From: an uncultured Clostridia bacterium
GTDB lineage: Bacteria; Bacillota; Clostridia; Christensenellales; Borkfalkiaceae
DNA: 64,000 nt
NCBI GenBank assembly: GCA_944354035.1
Contig: CALVPS010000002.1
Span: forward strand, 32,316 to 96,315
Reading direction: 5' to 3'
The notes under the pieces are model-generated. The model saw only the letters and a list, made by a program, of their open reading frames with translations, made no database searches and was not told the DNA's origin. Below, one piece after another: positions 44,579 through 53,708 of this stretch (its first letter is position 1; the number at the start of each line of letters is the position of its first letter). The position numbers were made by a program, and so were the translations under genes.

Positions 44579-45404
44579 TTCCGTCCGCCTCCATGATAGC
44601 GCCGATCTTTCCCAGTCCGTCCAGCCGTATATAACGTGAAAACAACTTTTGCGGGACGTCTTCCACACGGATAAGATGAGCGGAGGCCAGCACGCAGATG
44701 CCGCTTTCGATCGCCCTGCGCACGGCCGCGTAATCTTCGGGGAGTAGTTCGTCCGTTACGACCACGTCCGGACGCATGGCGCGGATCCCCGCCGTAAATG
44801 CCGTAAGCTTATCGGAAAAACGTATTATATCCGCCGTATCGCCCAATCGATCGGCCGAAAGTTCGCCGCGTTCGTCGCAGACCAGTACGTTCAGCCGTCT
44901 GTGCAGACAGATCAGACGCGAAAGATCGCGCAATAACGTCGTTTTCCCCTCGCCGGGCGGCGCCATCAACAGCAGTGAGCGCATGCCGTCGCGCAGGCAT
45001 CGTGTATAAATTTCCTCCGCGCAGCCCTGCACGGCATGCGGCACGCGGATACACAGCGACGTGTATGAACGAATGGTCAGCGTGCCCTCGCGATCGCATA
45101 CATATGTCCCCGCAAGACCGATGCGTTCACCGTGCGCCGCGGTGACGTATCCCCTTTTTATTTGCTCCGACGCCGCATATACCGAGTATTCGCTTGCCGC
45201 AAAGACGATGTCGGAGAGCTCCTCCGCCGTAGGATACAACGCGTCGTCCGCAGAGGCAGTTTCTCCATGGACGCCTAAATACACCTCCCTTCCGCCGATA
45301 TTGGCGCGCAGCGGCTTGTCCGCGCGGACGCGCAATTCATACAACCGATGCAGATTGACGTGTTCCACGGCACGCATCAGCCGCGACGGAAGAAAGTCCA
45401 ACAT
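44565..45404 (-). CDS. spoIIIAA: Stage III sporulation protein AA (ATPase)
   Basis: SpoIIIAA is the secretion-type AAA+ ATPase thought to power the SpoIIIA-SpoIIQ channel. The 279-aa product has Walker A APPGEGKTTLLRDL (about residue 146) and Walker B-like VVVTDELLPEDY (about 230). Upstream it shows ELRVRADKPLRANIGG, typical of the family N-terminus. I use ATG 45404, which lies 5 nt after a sigma-E-like -10 element. It heads the eight-gene spoIIIA operon. Confidence 0.93.
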   Translation of the reverse strand: MLDFLPSRLMRAVEHVNLHRLYELRVRADKPLRANIGGREVYLGVHGETASADDALYPTAEELSDIVFAASEYSVYAASEQIKRGYVTAAHGERIGLAGTYVCDREGTLTIRSYTSLCIRVPHAVQGCAEEIYTRCLRDGMRSLLLMAPPGEGKTTLLRDLSRLICLHRRLNVLVCDERGELSADRLGDTADIIRFSDKLTAFTAGIRAMRPDVVVTDELLPEDYAAVRRAIESGICVLASAHLIRVEDVPQKLFSRYIRLDGLGKIGAIMEADGNVVD

Positions 45405-45435
45405 ACTATATTGTATGGCTGCTCTACACAAAAAA
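45405..45435 (-). promoter_or_regulatory. Sigma-E-like promoter of the spoIIIA operon
   Basis: CATACAAT (45417-45410, minus strand) matches the sigma-E -10 consensus CATACAMT exactly. An AT-rich GACATTT lies about 15 nt upstream as a poor -35. Sigma-E control of spoIIIA is established in Bacillus and clostridia. The -10 ends 5 nt before ATG 45404. Confidence 0.6.
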
Positions 45436-45545
45436 TGTCACAATGCTTCGCGCGATCGATGTTCGACGCGCATGCGGCCGCCGGCCCGGTATGACCGGAG
45501 CTTCTCTGCAAAACGAAGCGCCGCAGTTGGCTGCGGGTGCATGCG

Positions 45546-45583
45546 AAAAAGGGCCGCCGCGCATATTGCGCGGCGGCCCTTTC
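45546..45583 (-). terminator. Terminator after the GH51 gene
   Basis: A 15-bp stem of AAAGGGCCGCCGCGC and its complement with a short ATATT-type loop is followed on the minus strand by TTTTTCGC. The remainder of 45436-45605 shows no gene. Confidence 0.85.
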
Positions 45584-45605
45584 GGACGTTTGAAATGTGG
45601 ATCGT

Positions 45606-48209
45606 TTACTCGATCACGAACACCGAAACGCTGTTGTTTTTCAGCGTTGCGACCAACTCGTTATCCTGAATGGTGATATCGCTTTCCGTCGGTTCGATGT
45701 TGTGTACCTTTCCCGACCGCACGCCGATCTCGTTGATCACAGTCACGTCTTCGTGCCAAAGTGTGGTGACGTGCGCTTTGCTCTTCCCTTCAAAGCCGAC
45801 CAACTGCGCTTTCATTTTTTCGTCCTTCCCGGAGACGTTTACGACCTTTAAGTAAATTTTTCCGTCTTCGCCCACCGTGGTCGACTGGAAGACGCGCTCG
45901 TTTACTTTCCAAATATTTTTGGAGAGTACTTCGTGCCAAGCGCCGTCTTTAAAAATGAAGGCACGGAACTGTTTGCGCGTATAGAACAGCTTTAATACGT
46001 TGCCTTCCGGGCTGTAACCAAGGAATTTATCCTTGCCCATCATTTCGCATACGGTGCGCATAAAATCGACGCGCTTATCGAAGGAGACATCGTACCCCTT
46101 GTGATTTTTCCCGTATTGGCAGCAGATGGAGAACCCTGCGCTGTCCATGGTACCCGCATCGCGGATATCGGCTACGCCAACGCCGGCAATAAAGCTTTGT
46201 TCGCCGGAGAGCCTGCGGAAGGAAATTTCCACCTCGCAGTTGCCGAATTTTTTATCGTCGTAATAAAAGCCGTTGAATGCGTCGCTCTCCTCCACAATGA
46301 GTTCGCCGTTTTCGATGTGCCCGCCGCGGCAGTTGGGATATACCTTCCAGCCGCCCATGCCGTCCTGGAAGGAGTGATGGTACAGCTCTTTGCCCGTTTT
46401 AATATCCTTAACCGTAATGCTTGCCACGGCGCTTGCCGTGCGATGGCCGCCGAACAGCAGCCCGCCCGCGTTGTCGTCGTCTACCTTGCCGACGTCCGTC
46501 AGCGTATATTTTCCGGTGTTGGCGGCAAACATCTGCTGTACGTAATAATTCGGCGTAAGCATGACGTCGCGTGCGTTGAACCAGATCATATCGGGCGTCC
46601 AGCGGTAGTTATACGTAGAGGCGAACAGCGGCGCGTAGCAGGTCATTTTTACCACGTCGGAATTGCGCTCGCAGCCCGTAAGGAAGGCCGCTTCGCTCAA
46701 GGCGGACCGCAGGTTGTTGTCGCCGTTCAGACGGCCGCGGCCGTCGGACATGGTGTGCATGGCATACTCGCCCATAAACACCTTGGCGCCGTTGCGGTCG
46801 TAGCTGTCGTAGCGCTTGGTGTTGTCGATAAACCACTGGTACGAATTGTATACGTGCTCGTCCACGATCATATCGCGGTATCTGTCGTTGATGAGCTTCC
46901 AGTTATCGTTGGAATCCTGCGGGCGGATATCCACGCCGGCGGAGGTGACGACGGTAATGTCGAACAGCTTTAAAAGGTCGGTCATGCGGCCGTTGTACAT
47001 ATATTGGCGCACGCCCAGCAGGCAGGAGGCGAAGTTATCGAAATATTCGTAGCCCCAGTTTTCGTTGCCGATGCCGATATATTTTAAATCGAAAGGTGCC
47101 GGATGCCCCATATCGGCGCGGATCTTGGCCCAATACGATTCGTTTTTGTCTTTGGAGCCGACGTCGCCCTTGGCAAAAAAGATGAGATCGGCGACGTTAT
47201 CGATCACTTCCGTCTTGAACTGACTCGTGCCGGGAACGATACGCTGATAGCCCGTCTTTCGCTGCTCGCCCATACGGATCTGGCACAGAACGCCGCAGTG
47301 CAGCACGGGGAGCGGCGCGGCGCCCAGATCTTCGCACAGGCAGAAATACTCGTAAAAGCCGATGCCGTACGACTGCATGTACCGCCATACGTTGGGGATC
47401 TGTTTGCGCTGTTCAAGCGGGCCGATCGTATTGCGCCACTTGTACTGATACAGGAAGGAGACGTCGCCCTCTACCACGCAGCCGCCGGGAAAGCGGATAA
47501 AGGAAGGATGGCAATCTTTTAACACCTGTACAAGGCGGGGCGAAAGTTTGCCGTTGCGGTATACGTTGGGATCACCCCACGTGGTTGCGGGAAGCAGCGA
47601 AACATAGTCGATCCCGATCTTGCCGTTGCCCTCCAAAATGATGCAAAGGCGCCCCATCGTATCTTTTTCGGCTACGACAGAGGTCGACACCTTGATCCAG
47701 TCGCCCTCCGTTCCCTCGGGAATACGGATCTCGCCGATCGTCGTATGACGGCCGTGGGCGCCACGGATATACACCTTGGCCACGCCGCTGAAGCCAAGGC
47801 GCTTGACCCACATGGAAAAATGATACGTCTCTTTATTATATACGGGCATGCCGTACATATCGTACCCGCCGTTCGTATAGTAGCCGGGGTTTTCCAGGTG
47901 ATAGATCCCGCCGACGTTCAACAGCATATAGGTGGGATTGTTTGGATTCATCCCCCCCACACGGCTGAGACGGCGCGGGCCGGCGCCGTATACGTCCCAA
48001 TAAAATCCGTTGGCTTCGCGCGCCTCCACGTAACTTTCCGCGTTGTAGTCGTCGTACGTAAAGTAGCCGAACTCAAACGAATTGTTGATGACCATTTCCG
48101 CATTCAGACCGCCGTCCGCCGCCTGATTGATGTCTTCGAAAAAGAGACCGTACAATTCCTTGGAAACTTCTACGCCCTTCTTCTTTGCGTCTAACGTGTA
48201 ATGGACCAT
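45606..48209 (-). CDS. Intracellular alpha-L-arabinofuranosidase (GH51)
   Basis: This enzyme releases arabinofuranose from arabino-oligosaccharides taken up from plant polymers. The 867-aa protein begins with the GH51 start (LYGLFFEDINQAADGGLNAEM, about residues 20-40), followed by a carbohydrate-binding-like region (about 60-210). The barrel has acid/base Glu383 (GIGNENWG) and nucleophile Glu481 (FMGEYAMH). A long C-terminal part (about 540-867) includes a lectin-like beta region and makes it larger than minimal GH51 enzymes (about 500 aa). No signal peptide is present. It is monocistronic with a strong promoter and AGGAG site. No sugar transporter genes lie nearby. Confidence 0.9.
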   Translation of the reverse strand: MVHYTLDAKKKGVEVSKELYGLFFEDINQAADGGLNAEMVINNSFEFGYFTYDDYNAESYVEAREANGFYWDVYGAGPRRLSRVGGMNPNNPTYMLLNVGGIYHLENPGYYTNGGYDMYGMPVYNKETYHFSMWVKRLGFSGVAKVYIRGAHGRHTTIGEIRIPEGTEGDWIKVSTSVVAEKDTMGRLCIILEGNGKIGIDYVSLLPATTWGDPNVYRNGKLSPRLVQVLKDCHPSFIRFPGGCVVEGDVSFLYQYKWRNTIGPLEQRKQIPNVWRYMQSYGIGFYEYFCLCEDLGAAPLPVLHCGVLCQIRMGEQRKTGYQRIVPGTSQFKTEVIDNVADLIFFAKGDVGSKDKNESYWAKIRADMGHPAPFDLKYIGIGNENWGYEYFDNFASCLLGVRQYMYNGRMTDLLKLFDITVVTSAGVDIRPQDSNDNWKLINDRYRDMIVDEHVYNSYQWFIDNTKRYDSYDRNGAKVFMGEYAMHTMSDGRGRLNGDNNLRSALSEAAFLTGCERNSDVVKMTCYAPLFASTYNYRWTPDMIWFNARDVMLTPNYYVQQMFAANTGKYTLTDVGKVDDDNAGGLLFGGHRTASAVASITVKDIKTGKELYHHSFQDGMGGWKVYPNCRGGHIENGELIVEESDAFNGFYYDDKKFGNCEVEISFRRLSGEQSFIAGVGVADIRDAGTMDSAGFSICCQYGKNHKGYDVSFDKRVDFMRTVCEMMGKDKFLGYSPEGNVLKLFYTRKQFRAFIFKDGAWHEVLSKNIWKVNERVFQSTTVGEDGKIYLKVVNVSGKDEKMKAQLVGFEGKSKAHVTTLWHEDVTVINEIGVRSGKVHNIEPTESDITIQDNELVATLKNNSVSVFVIE

Positions 48210-48272
48210 AGTTCTCCTTGCCGGTTGGTACCGCTTTCTGCGGTACGGGTCGGCGCCCGTTTGATTACCAAT

Positions 48273-48300
48273 ATTATAACAAAGTTTTTTTGTTTGTCAA
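48273..48300 (-). promoter_or_regulatory. Promoter of the GH51 gene
   Basis: On the minus strand TTGACA (48300-48295) and TATAAT (48278-48273) are 16 bp apart. The leader is about 63 nt. Confidence 0.85.
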
Positions 48301-48469
48301 CGCTATTGCGATACATTTATCTCAATTTAAAATATTTTATTTTTATAAGAAATATTGAAAGTTGTGAACACCCCGCGTTCAAACGGAAACATCTTGGTAC
48401 GCCGTCCGACCGGCGCCCTGTACCAGGATAAAAAAAGTATGGAAAACCGCCGTTCCGGGCCGAAATATC
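48301..48469. other. Spacer between the GH51 and pnuC promoters
   Basis: This AT-rich stretch between two divergent promoters shows no gene. It may hold regulator sites for the arabinofuranosidase gene, but I see no clear palindrome. Confidence 0.5.
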
Positions 48470-48498
48470 TTGACACGGTACGACCGATCTTGTATAAT
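48470..48498 (+). promoter_or_regulatory. Promoter of pnuC
   Basis: TTGACA at 48470-48475 and TATAAT at 48493-48498 are perfect hexamers 17 bp apart. Transcription should begin near 48505. Confidence 0.9.
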
Positions 48499-48504
48499 AA
48501 AAAA

Positions 48505-48606
48505 AACTGAAGAGATCCGCAAGCGCTACCGAGTGCTTGCAAGTGCAAACGCGCTTTCCCCATATCGTCAGGTCTTGGAAGATATGGGCAAGGCGCTCTT
48601 TTTATA
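48505..48606 (+). promoter_or_regulatory. pnuC leader with terminator/antiterminator switch (riboswitch candidate)
   Basis: Hairpin 1 pairs 48519-48527 with 48532-48540. A strong terminator pairs 48551-48566 with 48581-48596 (one mismatch), followed by TCTTTTTA. The 3' arm of hairpin 1 (48531-48540) is also complementary to 48588-48598, the 3' arm of the terminator (10 pairs, one bulged G). The two states exclude each other. I do not recognise the aptamer. Confidence 0.65.
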
Positions 48607-48612
48607 GCCGCT

Positions 48613-49332
48613 ATGAAAAAGTTTTTAAAGAGTATGACGATCGCCGAATGGCTGATATGGAGCATCGGCATCGCCTCCGTTACCGTTTGTTTTTTTGTAT
48701 TCAAAAATACACGATACCTGTATCTGATCGGCGCGCTGATCGGCGTGACCGCGCTTATTTTTGTTTCGAAGGGCCATCCCGCAGGGCAGCTGCTGACGAT
48801 CGTATTCAGCATATTTTACGGGATCGCCGCCTATTCTTTCAACTACTACGGAGAGATGATTACCTACCTCGGAATGAGCGCGCCGATCGCCCTGTGGGCG
48901 CTGATATCTTGGCTGAAAAACCCCTATCACGGCAATCGAAGCGAAGTAAAGGTAAATTCCCTTTCCAAACGGGAATGGTGTCTGTTCTTTGTCGCCGCCG
49001 TCGCGGTAACGGTTGCGTTTTTCTTTGTACTGCGCGCGCTGAATACCGCTAACCTGATCGTAAGTACCGTTTCGGTATTCACCTCGTTTGCGGCGGCATA
49101 TCTTACGGCACGACGCAGCCGCTTTTATGCGATCGGTTACGCACTCAACGACGTTGTGCTGATCGTCATGTGGAGCATGGCAAGTTACGAGGACATCTCC
49201 TATCTGCCAATGTCGATCTGTTTTGCAGCTTTTTTTGTCGCCGACGGCTACGGCTTTATCCATTGGACGATCATGAAAAAACGACAACACGCCGAAGAAA
49301 CCGAAAAGGCGTTTTATAACGCGGCGGCATAA
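48613..49332 (+). CDS. pnuC: PnuC-family vitamin/nucleoside transporter
   Basis: This 239-aa membrane protein has about seven hydrophobic segments and the PnuC pattern: NTRYLYLIGALIGVTALIFVSKG near the start, the Tyr-containing GIAAYSFNYYGEMITYLGMSAP block and the C-terminal YALNDVVLIVMW. PnuC transporters carry nicotinamide riboside; relatives carry thiamine (PnuT) or riboflavin (PnuX), so the substrate is uncertain here. The ATG lies only about 10 bases after the leader terminator and has no clear ribosome site. Confidence 0.88.
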   Translation: MKKFLKSMTIAEWLIWSIGIASVTVCFFVFKNTRYLYLIGALIGVTALIFVSKGHPAGQLLTIVFSIFYGIAAYSFNYYGEMITYLGMSAPIALWALISWLKNPYHGNRSEVKVNSLSKREWCLFFVAAVAVTVAFFFVLRALNTANLIVSTVSVFTSFAAAYLTARRSRFYAIGYALNDVVLIVMWSMASYEDISYLPMSICFAAFFVADGYGFIHWTIMKKRQHAEETEKAFYNAAA

Positions 49333-49737
49333 ATAAAAATCGCGTTACGCCTTTGGCTGTCGAAGTGAAATAAAGAAAACGCCGCAATGCGTATGTATTT
49401 CGCTGACCCGTGCCGTGCATGGTAAAAAGGAAGGAATACAGACCCGAACGGACCGTTTTCAGGAATCTTTCGAGGGCGCTCTCCGCGGCCCTAAAAACCT
49501 GCCACCGATCAACGCCGGGCTCATGGATGTTTTCCGCTTCCGCACTTCGCAGGATCGATTCTTTAAAAATTTTTTAAACCGGTCCCCTTCGTTTGACGAT
49601 CCATCGCACGCCTTACGGCGTTATATCGCTCGCGGATAAAAATGCTGCTTCCAAACCGACCGGACGAAGTCCGGATCGCACACTTTTCCATAACGGGCGC
49701 AGGAGTTACGGCGTAGACGACCGAAATCCGAGGCATG
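49333..49737. other. Gene-free spacer between pnuC and tRNA-Leu
   Basis: I find no supported gene. A 74-codon frame at 49415-49639 lacks a ribosome site and any recognisable motif. No terminator for pnuC is obvious. Confidence 0.45.
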
Positions 49738-49766
49738 AAAAAAGAGCGCAAAATGCGCCCTTTTTT
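49738..49766 (-). terminator. Terminator of tRNA-Leu(AAG)
   Basis: GCGCA/TGCGC arms with A and T runs on both sides end the minus-strand tRNA transcript. Confidence 0.75.
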
Positions 49767-49771
49767 CGGTT

Positions 49772-49856
49772 TGGTGCGGTCGACAGGAATTGAACCTGCA
49801 TGGTGTGATCCACAAGATCCTTAGTCTTGCGCGTCTGCCAGTTCCGCCACGACCGC
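49772..49856 (-). tRNA. tRNA-Leu (anticodon AAG)
   Basis: On the minus strand the acceptor arms GCGGTCG and CGACCGC pair, followed by encoded ACCA. The anticodon stem CAAGA/TCTTG holds the loop CTAAGGA, giving AAG. The long variable arm and GGTTCAATTCC T arm fit a class II leucine tRNA. Confidence 0.93.
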
Positions 49857-49892
49857 ATAATTTGTTTACGGACGTCCGCCGCAAGCTTTGTT

Positions 49893-49921
49893 ATTTTACC
49901 GCAAACAGATATAAATGTCAA
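49893..49921 (-). promoter_or_regulatory. Promoter of tRNA-Leu(AAG)
   Basis: On the minus strand TTGACA (49921-49916) and TAAAAT (49898-49893) are 17 bp apart. Confidence 0.8.
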
Positions 49922-49924
49922 GTT

Positions 49925-50464
49925 TTATCCGTAAAAAAAGCGATAAAATTTACAAAATTTTTCCACTTTTTTTACATAGTTCCGTGTTTCCGCGTAAGGG
50001 ATATCGTGCAGCGCGCCGCCCTTTGCCGTCTCCCCCTGTTCGCGCAGCCAACCGGAGACCCTTCCCTCGCCCGCATTGTAGGCGCACAGCGCGGTGCGCA
50101 AATCTTCAAATCGCTCGATCAGGTAGGAGAGATACCCACAGCCGAGCACAATGTTGTACTCCCCTTCCTTCAGCCGATCGGGAACAAACGCCATGCCCTG
50201 TTTGCGGCAGATGAATTCTGCCGTGGAGGGCTTTATCTGCATGATGCCGACCGCCCCTGCGCGGCTGACCGCATCCTCGCAAAAACCGCTCTCCGCCTTG
50301 ATGACTGCGTACACCAGCGAGGGCGGCAGGCCGCTGCCCTGCACTGTTTTGAGATAGGGCCGCGGAAAGCGCAGACGGACGCAGAACAGCGCCGAAAGAA
50401 ACACAAAAAGGAGACACCCAAGCCCCGCCGCCAGCCATATTCCCCTGTATATCCGCGCGCTCAT
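49925..50464 (-). CDS. Membrane-anchored lytic transglycosylase (SLT domain)
   Basis: This enzyme cleaves peptidoglycan glycan strands to form 1,6-anhydro ends. The 179-aa product has an N-terminal membrane anchor (residues 8-30) and a goose-lysozyme-like SLT domain. The catalytic Glu is in AVIKAESGF (about 58), followed by GAVGIMQIKPSTA (about 70-82) and LCAYNAGEGRVSGWL (about 126-140). It is small, with no extra wall-binding domain. Confidence 0.92.
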   Translation of the reverse strand: MSARIYRGIWLAAGLGCLLFVFLSALFCVRLRFPRPYLKTVQGSGLPPSLVYAVIKAESGFCEDAVSRAGAVGIMQIKPSTAEFICRKQGMAFVPDRLKEGEYNIVLGCGYLSYLIERFEDLRTALCAYNAGEGRVSGWLREQGETAKGGALHDIPYAETRNYVKKVEKFCKFYRFFYG

Positions 50465-50540
50465 TGTTTATAGTATGCGCAGTTTCGGCAAAACTTGCGC
50501 GCAAGCCCGCGTCGGCCGCCGTTTTCCCCGGCATACAGGC

Positions 50541-51140
50541 CTATAAAAGCCCCAAGCGGCGCAGCGCCTCGTCTGCGGCGCGGCGCAGCATCCCTTCGTC
50601 GCCGCTGTTTTCGATGAGGATACAGGCCTTTTCGTCGAGCGTTTTTTCGGAAATCTGGCGGGCGATCCGTTCGCGGACGACGTGTTCGCCCACCCCGTCC
50701 CGCTGTGTCACCGCGGCGACCCGCTCCGCAAGCGGACGGCGCAGGGCGATCACTCCGTCGAACAAGTCCTGATACCCGCCCTCGTACAGCAGCGGCACCT
50801 CGGCAAAACAGGCGCCGTCGCACGCACGCATGCGTGCAAGCAGCCGCGCCATGATCCGCGGGTGCGCCAGCGCTTCCAATGCCGCAAGCTCGTCCGGGTG
50901 CGAGAATACCCGCTCCGAAAGCAAACGTTTATCGATCGACCCGCCGCGCACGCACTGCGGAAAGCGAGCGGCGAGCAGAGCGCGGTATGCGGCGTCGTTC
51001 CATAGTTCGCGGTTGATCTCGTCGCACGAAAATACCGAAAAACCCCGTTGCTGCAAGATGCGGCAAAACAGGCTCTTTCCGCTGCCGATACCGCCCGTAA
51101 CGGCAATTTTTTTATTTTGCGTCGTACCAACTCTTTCCAA
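50541..51140 (-). CDS. coaE: Dephospho-CoA kinase CoaE
   Basis: CoaE catalyses the last step of coenzyme A synthesis. The 199-aa P-loop kinase has GGIGSGKS (about residue 15), SCDEINRELW with the acceptor-site Asp, and LAHPRI and EVPLLYEGG blocks. I prefer TTG 51140, which lies 6 nt after GGAGG; TTG 51155 is an alternative. The start lies inside the 3' end of polA (29-bp overlap), so the two are coupled. Confidence 0.9.
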   Translation of the reverse strand: MERVGTTQNKKIAVTGGIGSGKSLFCRILQQRGFSVFSCDEINRELWNDAAYRALLAARFPQCVRGGSIDKRLLSERVFSHPDELAALEALAHPRIMARLLARMRACDGACFAEVPLLYEGGYQDLFDGVIALRRPLAERVAAVTQRDGVGEHVVRERIARQISEKTLDEKACILIENSGDEGMLRRAADEALRRLGLL

Positions 51141-53655
51141 CGGCAACCTCCGCAACGAGCGGCACTTCGAGTGCGATCGCCCCTTCCATCTCCTCTTTCA
51201 GCATGGCCTTTGCGCGCTCCGCCTCCTTTTCCGGCGCGTCAAGGACAAGCTCGTCGTGCACCTGAAGCACGAGTTTTGCACAAAAATGCTCGCGCTTCAG
51301 CCGTGCAGCCACGCGCAGCATGGCAATTTTGATGATGTCGGCCGCGCTGCCCTGCAACGGCATATTCATGGCCGCGCGCTCGCCGAACGAGCGCAGGTTG
51401 AAATTGGTGGAGCGGATCTCCGGAATATAGCGCTTGCGGCCGAGCACGGTATTTACGTAGCCGTCCTCCTTGGCTTTGCGTACGTTTTCCGCCATATATG
51501 CCCGTACCTCCGGATGCGCGGCAAAGTATTTATCGATATAGCCCTGCGCCTCGTCCGGCGGACAGCCCAGATCTTTGGCAAGCCCGAACGCGCTCATCCC
51601 GTATATGATGCCGAAGTTGATGGTTTTGGCACGGCGGCGCATGGCCGGCGTGACTTCGGCAAGCGGCACACGGAACAGTCGCGCGGCCGTCGCAGCGTGG
51701 ATATCTTCGCCCGCACGGTATGCCTCGCGCAAGGCAACGCAGCCCGAAAAATGCGCCAGAAGACGCAGTTCGATCTGTGAATAGTCGGCGTCGATCAGCA
51801 CATTCCCCTCCCGTGCGATGAACAGCTTTCGGATCTCCTTTCCCATATCGGTACGGACGGGGATGTTCTGCAGATTCGGATTGGCACTGGAAAGACGGCC
51901 CGTCGTGGTCATCGTCTGATGATAGGTGGTATGCACGATCCCGCCGACGGCCAGCGGACGGATCCCGTCAACATAGGTCGAAAGCAGCTTTTGAACTTCA
52001 CGATAACGTAAAATTAGGCGCGCGATCTCGTGGTCCTCCGCAAGTTTTTCCAGCACCTCCGCGTTGGTGGAATATCCGCCGCGGACATTGCGCTTTACGC
52101 CGCGCGCACTGTAACCAAGCTTTTCAAACAGCAGCTCGGAAAGCTGGAACGGAGAATTCAGATTGAAGGGCGCGACGCCCGCAAGCGAAAAGATGCGCTC
52201 GGATAACGCGTCCATTTCGCGGCGGAAGCGATCGGAAAACTCCGAAAACTTGCTTACATCCACCCGTACGCCCGTCTTTTCCATTTCGAACAGCACGTGA
52301 GAGAGCGGAAGTTCCAGCGTCTTGTACAGCGTATCTTCCTCCGTGCCGCGCGCATGCTCTTCGGCGTCGCGGTAGGCAAGCATCAGCGCATAGGCGCATA
52401 CCTCTTCGGGCAGGGCACGGTCTTTGGCGAACGCCTTTGCGCCGGACGGCCGCAGATTGGAATCGGACAGATAGCGCAGCAGCATAACGTCGTCCGCACG
52501 GCAGGTGAGCGCTACGCCCGCACGATCCAGCAGGTGCTCGATGTTTTTCAAGTCCAAACATACGGCGTGAGCGTCGGAGTTGAACAGCACCGTAAACAGC
52601 GGCTTTAATTCGTCCGCAAAAAAACCCGGTTCCAAAAAATTTTCGCGCAGGCGAAAAACTGTCTCTCGCGCGCCGTCGTACAGGTGGATCTCGTTGTCTT
52701 CCACGCAGAAGGAAAATTCACGGATCTCCCGCAGCGACTGTACCAGCGCTTCCAGCTCCTCTGCGCGGCATTCCGTGCAGGGAACGACCGTAGCGGACGC
52801 CTCGGGGAAAAATGCCGAATCGACCAGCGAACGGAATTCCAACCGGGCAAAGAAGGCACGCGCCTCTTCAGGAAAGGGAAGCGAGAGCCTGCAATCGTCG
52901 AGCGACAGAGCGATCGGAGCGTTCGTATCGATGGTCGCCAGCGTTTTCGACAACTCGCCGCGTTCCCGTTCCGCCGTCAGTTTTGCACGCAGAGCTGGCG
53001 CAATCTCTTGCAGGTGATCGTATATCGCTTCAAAACTGCCGTATTGCTGCAGCAGTGCGCGGGCGCTTTTGGGCCCGATCCCGCGGATCCCGGGGATATT
53101 ATCGGAGGCGTCGCCCATCAGCGCCTTTAAGTCGATCACCTGTCCGGGAGAGATCCCCTCTTTTTGATAAAAATTATCCGCCGTAAGACGATCGAGGTCG
53201 CTTACCCCACGCTTGGTAAAACATACGCTCACGTGCGCGTCGATCAGCTGATAGGCGTCGCGGTCCCCCGTAAAAATAAGCGATTCAACCGTAGAAAACC
53301 GCCGCGACAGCGTTCCGATAAGGTCGTCGGCCTCGTACCCCTCCAACTCCGCCGTACAGATGCGCATACTGTGCAGCAGATCCTTTAAGATGGGGACTTG
53401 CACCACAAGCTCTTCCGGCATGGGTTTGCGCGTCGCCTTGTACCCGTCGTACAGTTTGTGCCGGAAGGTCGGCGCGTGCAGGTCGAAGGCGACGACCAAA
53501 TATTGCGGCTTTTCGTCTTCGATGAGTTTAAAGAGCAATTTGATAAATCCGAAGATCCCGTTGGTGGGAAGGCCGTCTTTGGTGCTGAATACCGACATTG
53601 CGTAAAACGCGCGGTTTAACAGGCTGTTTCCGTCGATCAATACGAGCTTTTCCAT
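51112..53655 (-). CDS. polA: DNA polymerase I
   Basis: PolA fills gaps and removes RNA primers in repair and replication. The 847-aa product has the 5'-3' exonuclease domain (residues 1-285, with LIDGNSLLNRAFYA and GDRDAYQL). The middle domain (about 290-460) lacks clear 3'-5' exonuclease catalytic residues, as in Bacillus PolA. The polymerase domain contains DADYSQIELRLLAHFSG (motif A, about 625), the RRRAKTINFGIIYG O helix and VHDELVLD (motif C, about 802). ATG 53655 lies 6 nt after a -10 box with no ribosome site. Confidence 0.96.
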   Translation of the reverse strand: MEKLVLIDGNSLLNRAFYAMSVFSTKDGLPTNGIFGFIKLLFKLIEDEKPQYLVVAFDLHAPTFRHKLYDGYKATRKPMPEELVVQVPILKDLLHSMRICTAELEGYEADDLIGTLSRRFSTVESLIFTGDRDAYQLIDAHVSVCFTKRGVSDLDRLTADNFYQKEGISPGQVIDLKALMGDASDNIPGIRGIGPKSARALLQQYGSFEAIYDHLQEIAPALRAKLTAERERGELSKTLATIDTNAPIALSLDDCRLSLPFPEEARAFFARLEFRSLVDSAFFPEASATVVPCTECRAEELEALVQSLREIREFSFCVEDNEIHLYDGARETVFRLRENFLEPGFFADELKPLFTVLFNSDAHAVCLDLKNIEHLLDRAGVALTCRADDVMLLRYLSDSNLRPSGAKAFAKDRALPEEVCAYALMLAYRDAEEHARGTEEDTLYKTLELPLSHVLFEMEKTGVRVDVSKFSEFSDRFRREMDALSERIFSLAGVAPFNLNSPFQLSELLFEKLGYSARGVKRNVRGGYSTNAEVLEKLAEDHEIARLILRYREVQKLLSTYVDGIRPLAVGGIVHTTYHQTMTTTGRLSSANPNLQNIPVRTDMGKEIRKLFIAREGNVLIDADYSQIELRLLAHFSGCVALREAYRAGEDIHAATAARLFRVPLAEVTPAMRRRAKTINFGIIYGMSAFGLAKDLGCPPDEAQGYIDKYFAAHPEVRAYMAENVRKAKEDGYVNTVLGRKRYIPEIRSTNFNLRSFGERAAMNMPLQGSAADIIKIAMLRVAARLKREHFCAKLVLQVHDELVLDAPEKEAERAKAMLKEEMEGAIALEVPLVAEVAVGKSWYDAK

Positions 53656-53661
53656 GCCATT

Positions 53662-53690
53662 ATTTTACCATGCTTTCCGCTTTTTTGCAA
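53662..53690 (-). promoter_or_regulatory. Promoter abutting polA (leaderless candidate)
   Basis: On the minus strand TTGCAA (53690-53685) and TAAAAT (53667-53662) are 17 bp apart. Exactly 6 nt separate the -10 box from ATG 53655. Confidence 0.75.
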
Positions 53691-53708
53691 GAATATCGGG
53701 CAAATCAC

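Noticed and set aside
49415..49639. Possible 74-aa gene after pnuC
   Set aside because: No ribosome site, no motif and unremarkable composition; not enough to call a gene.
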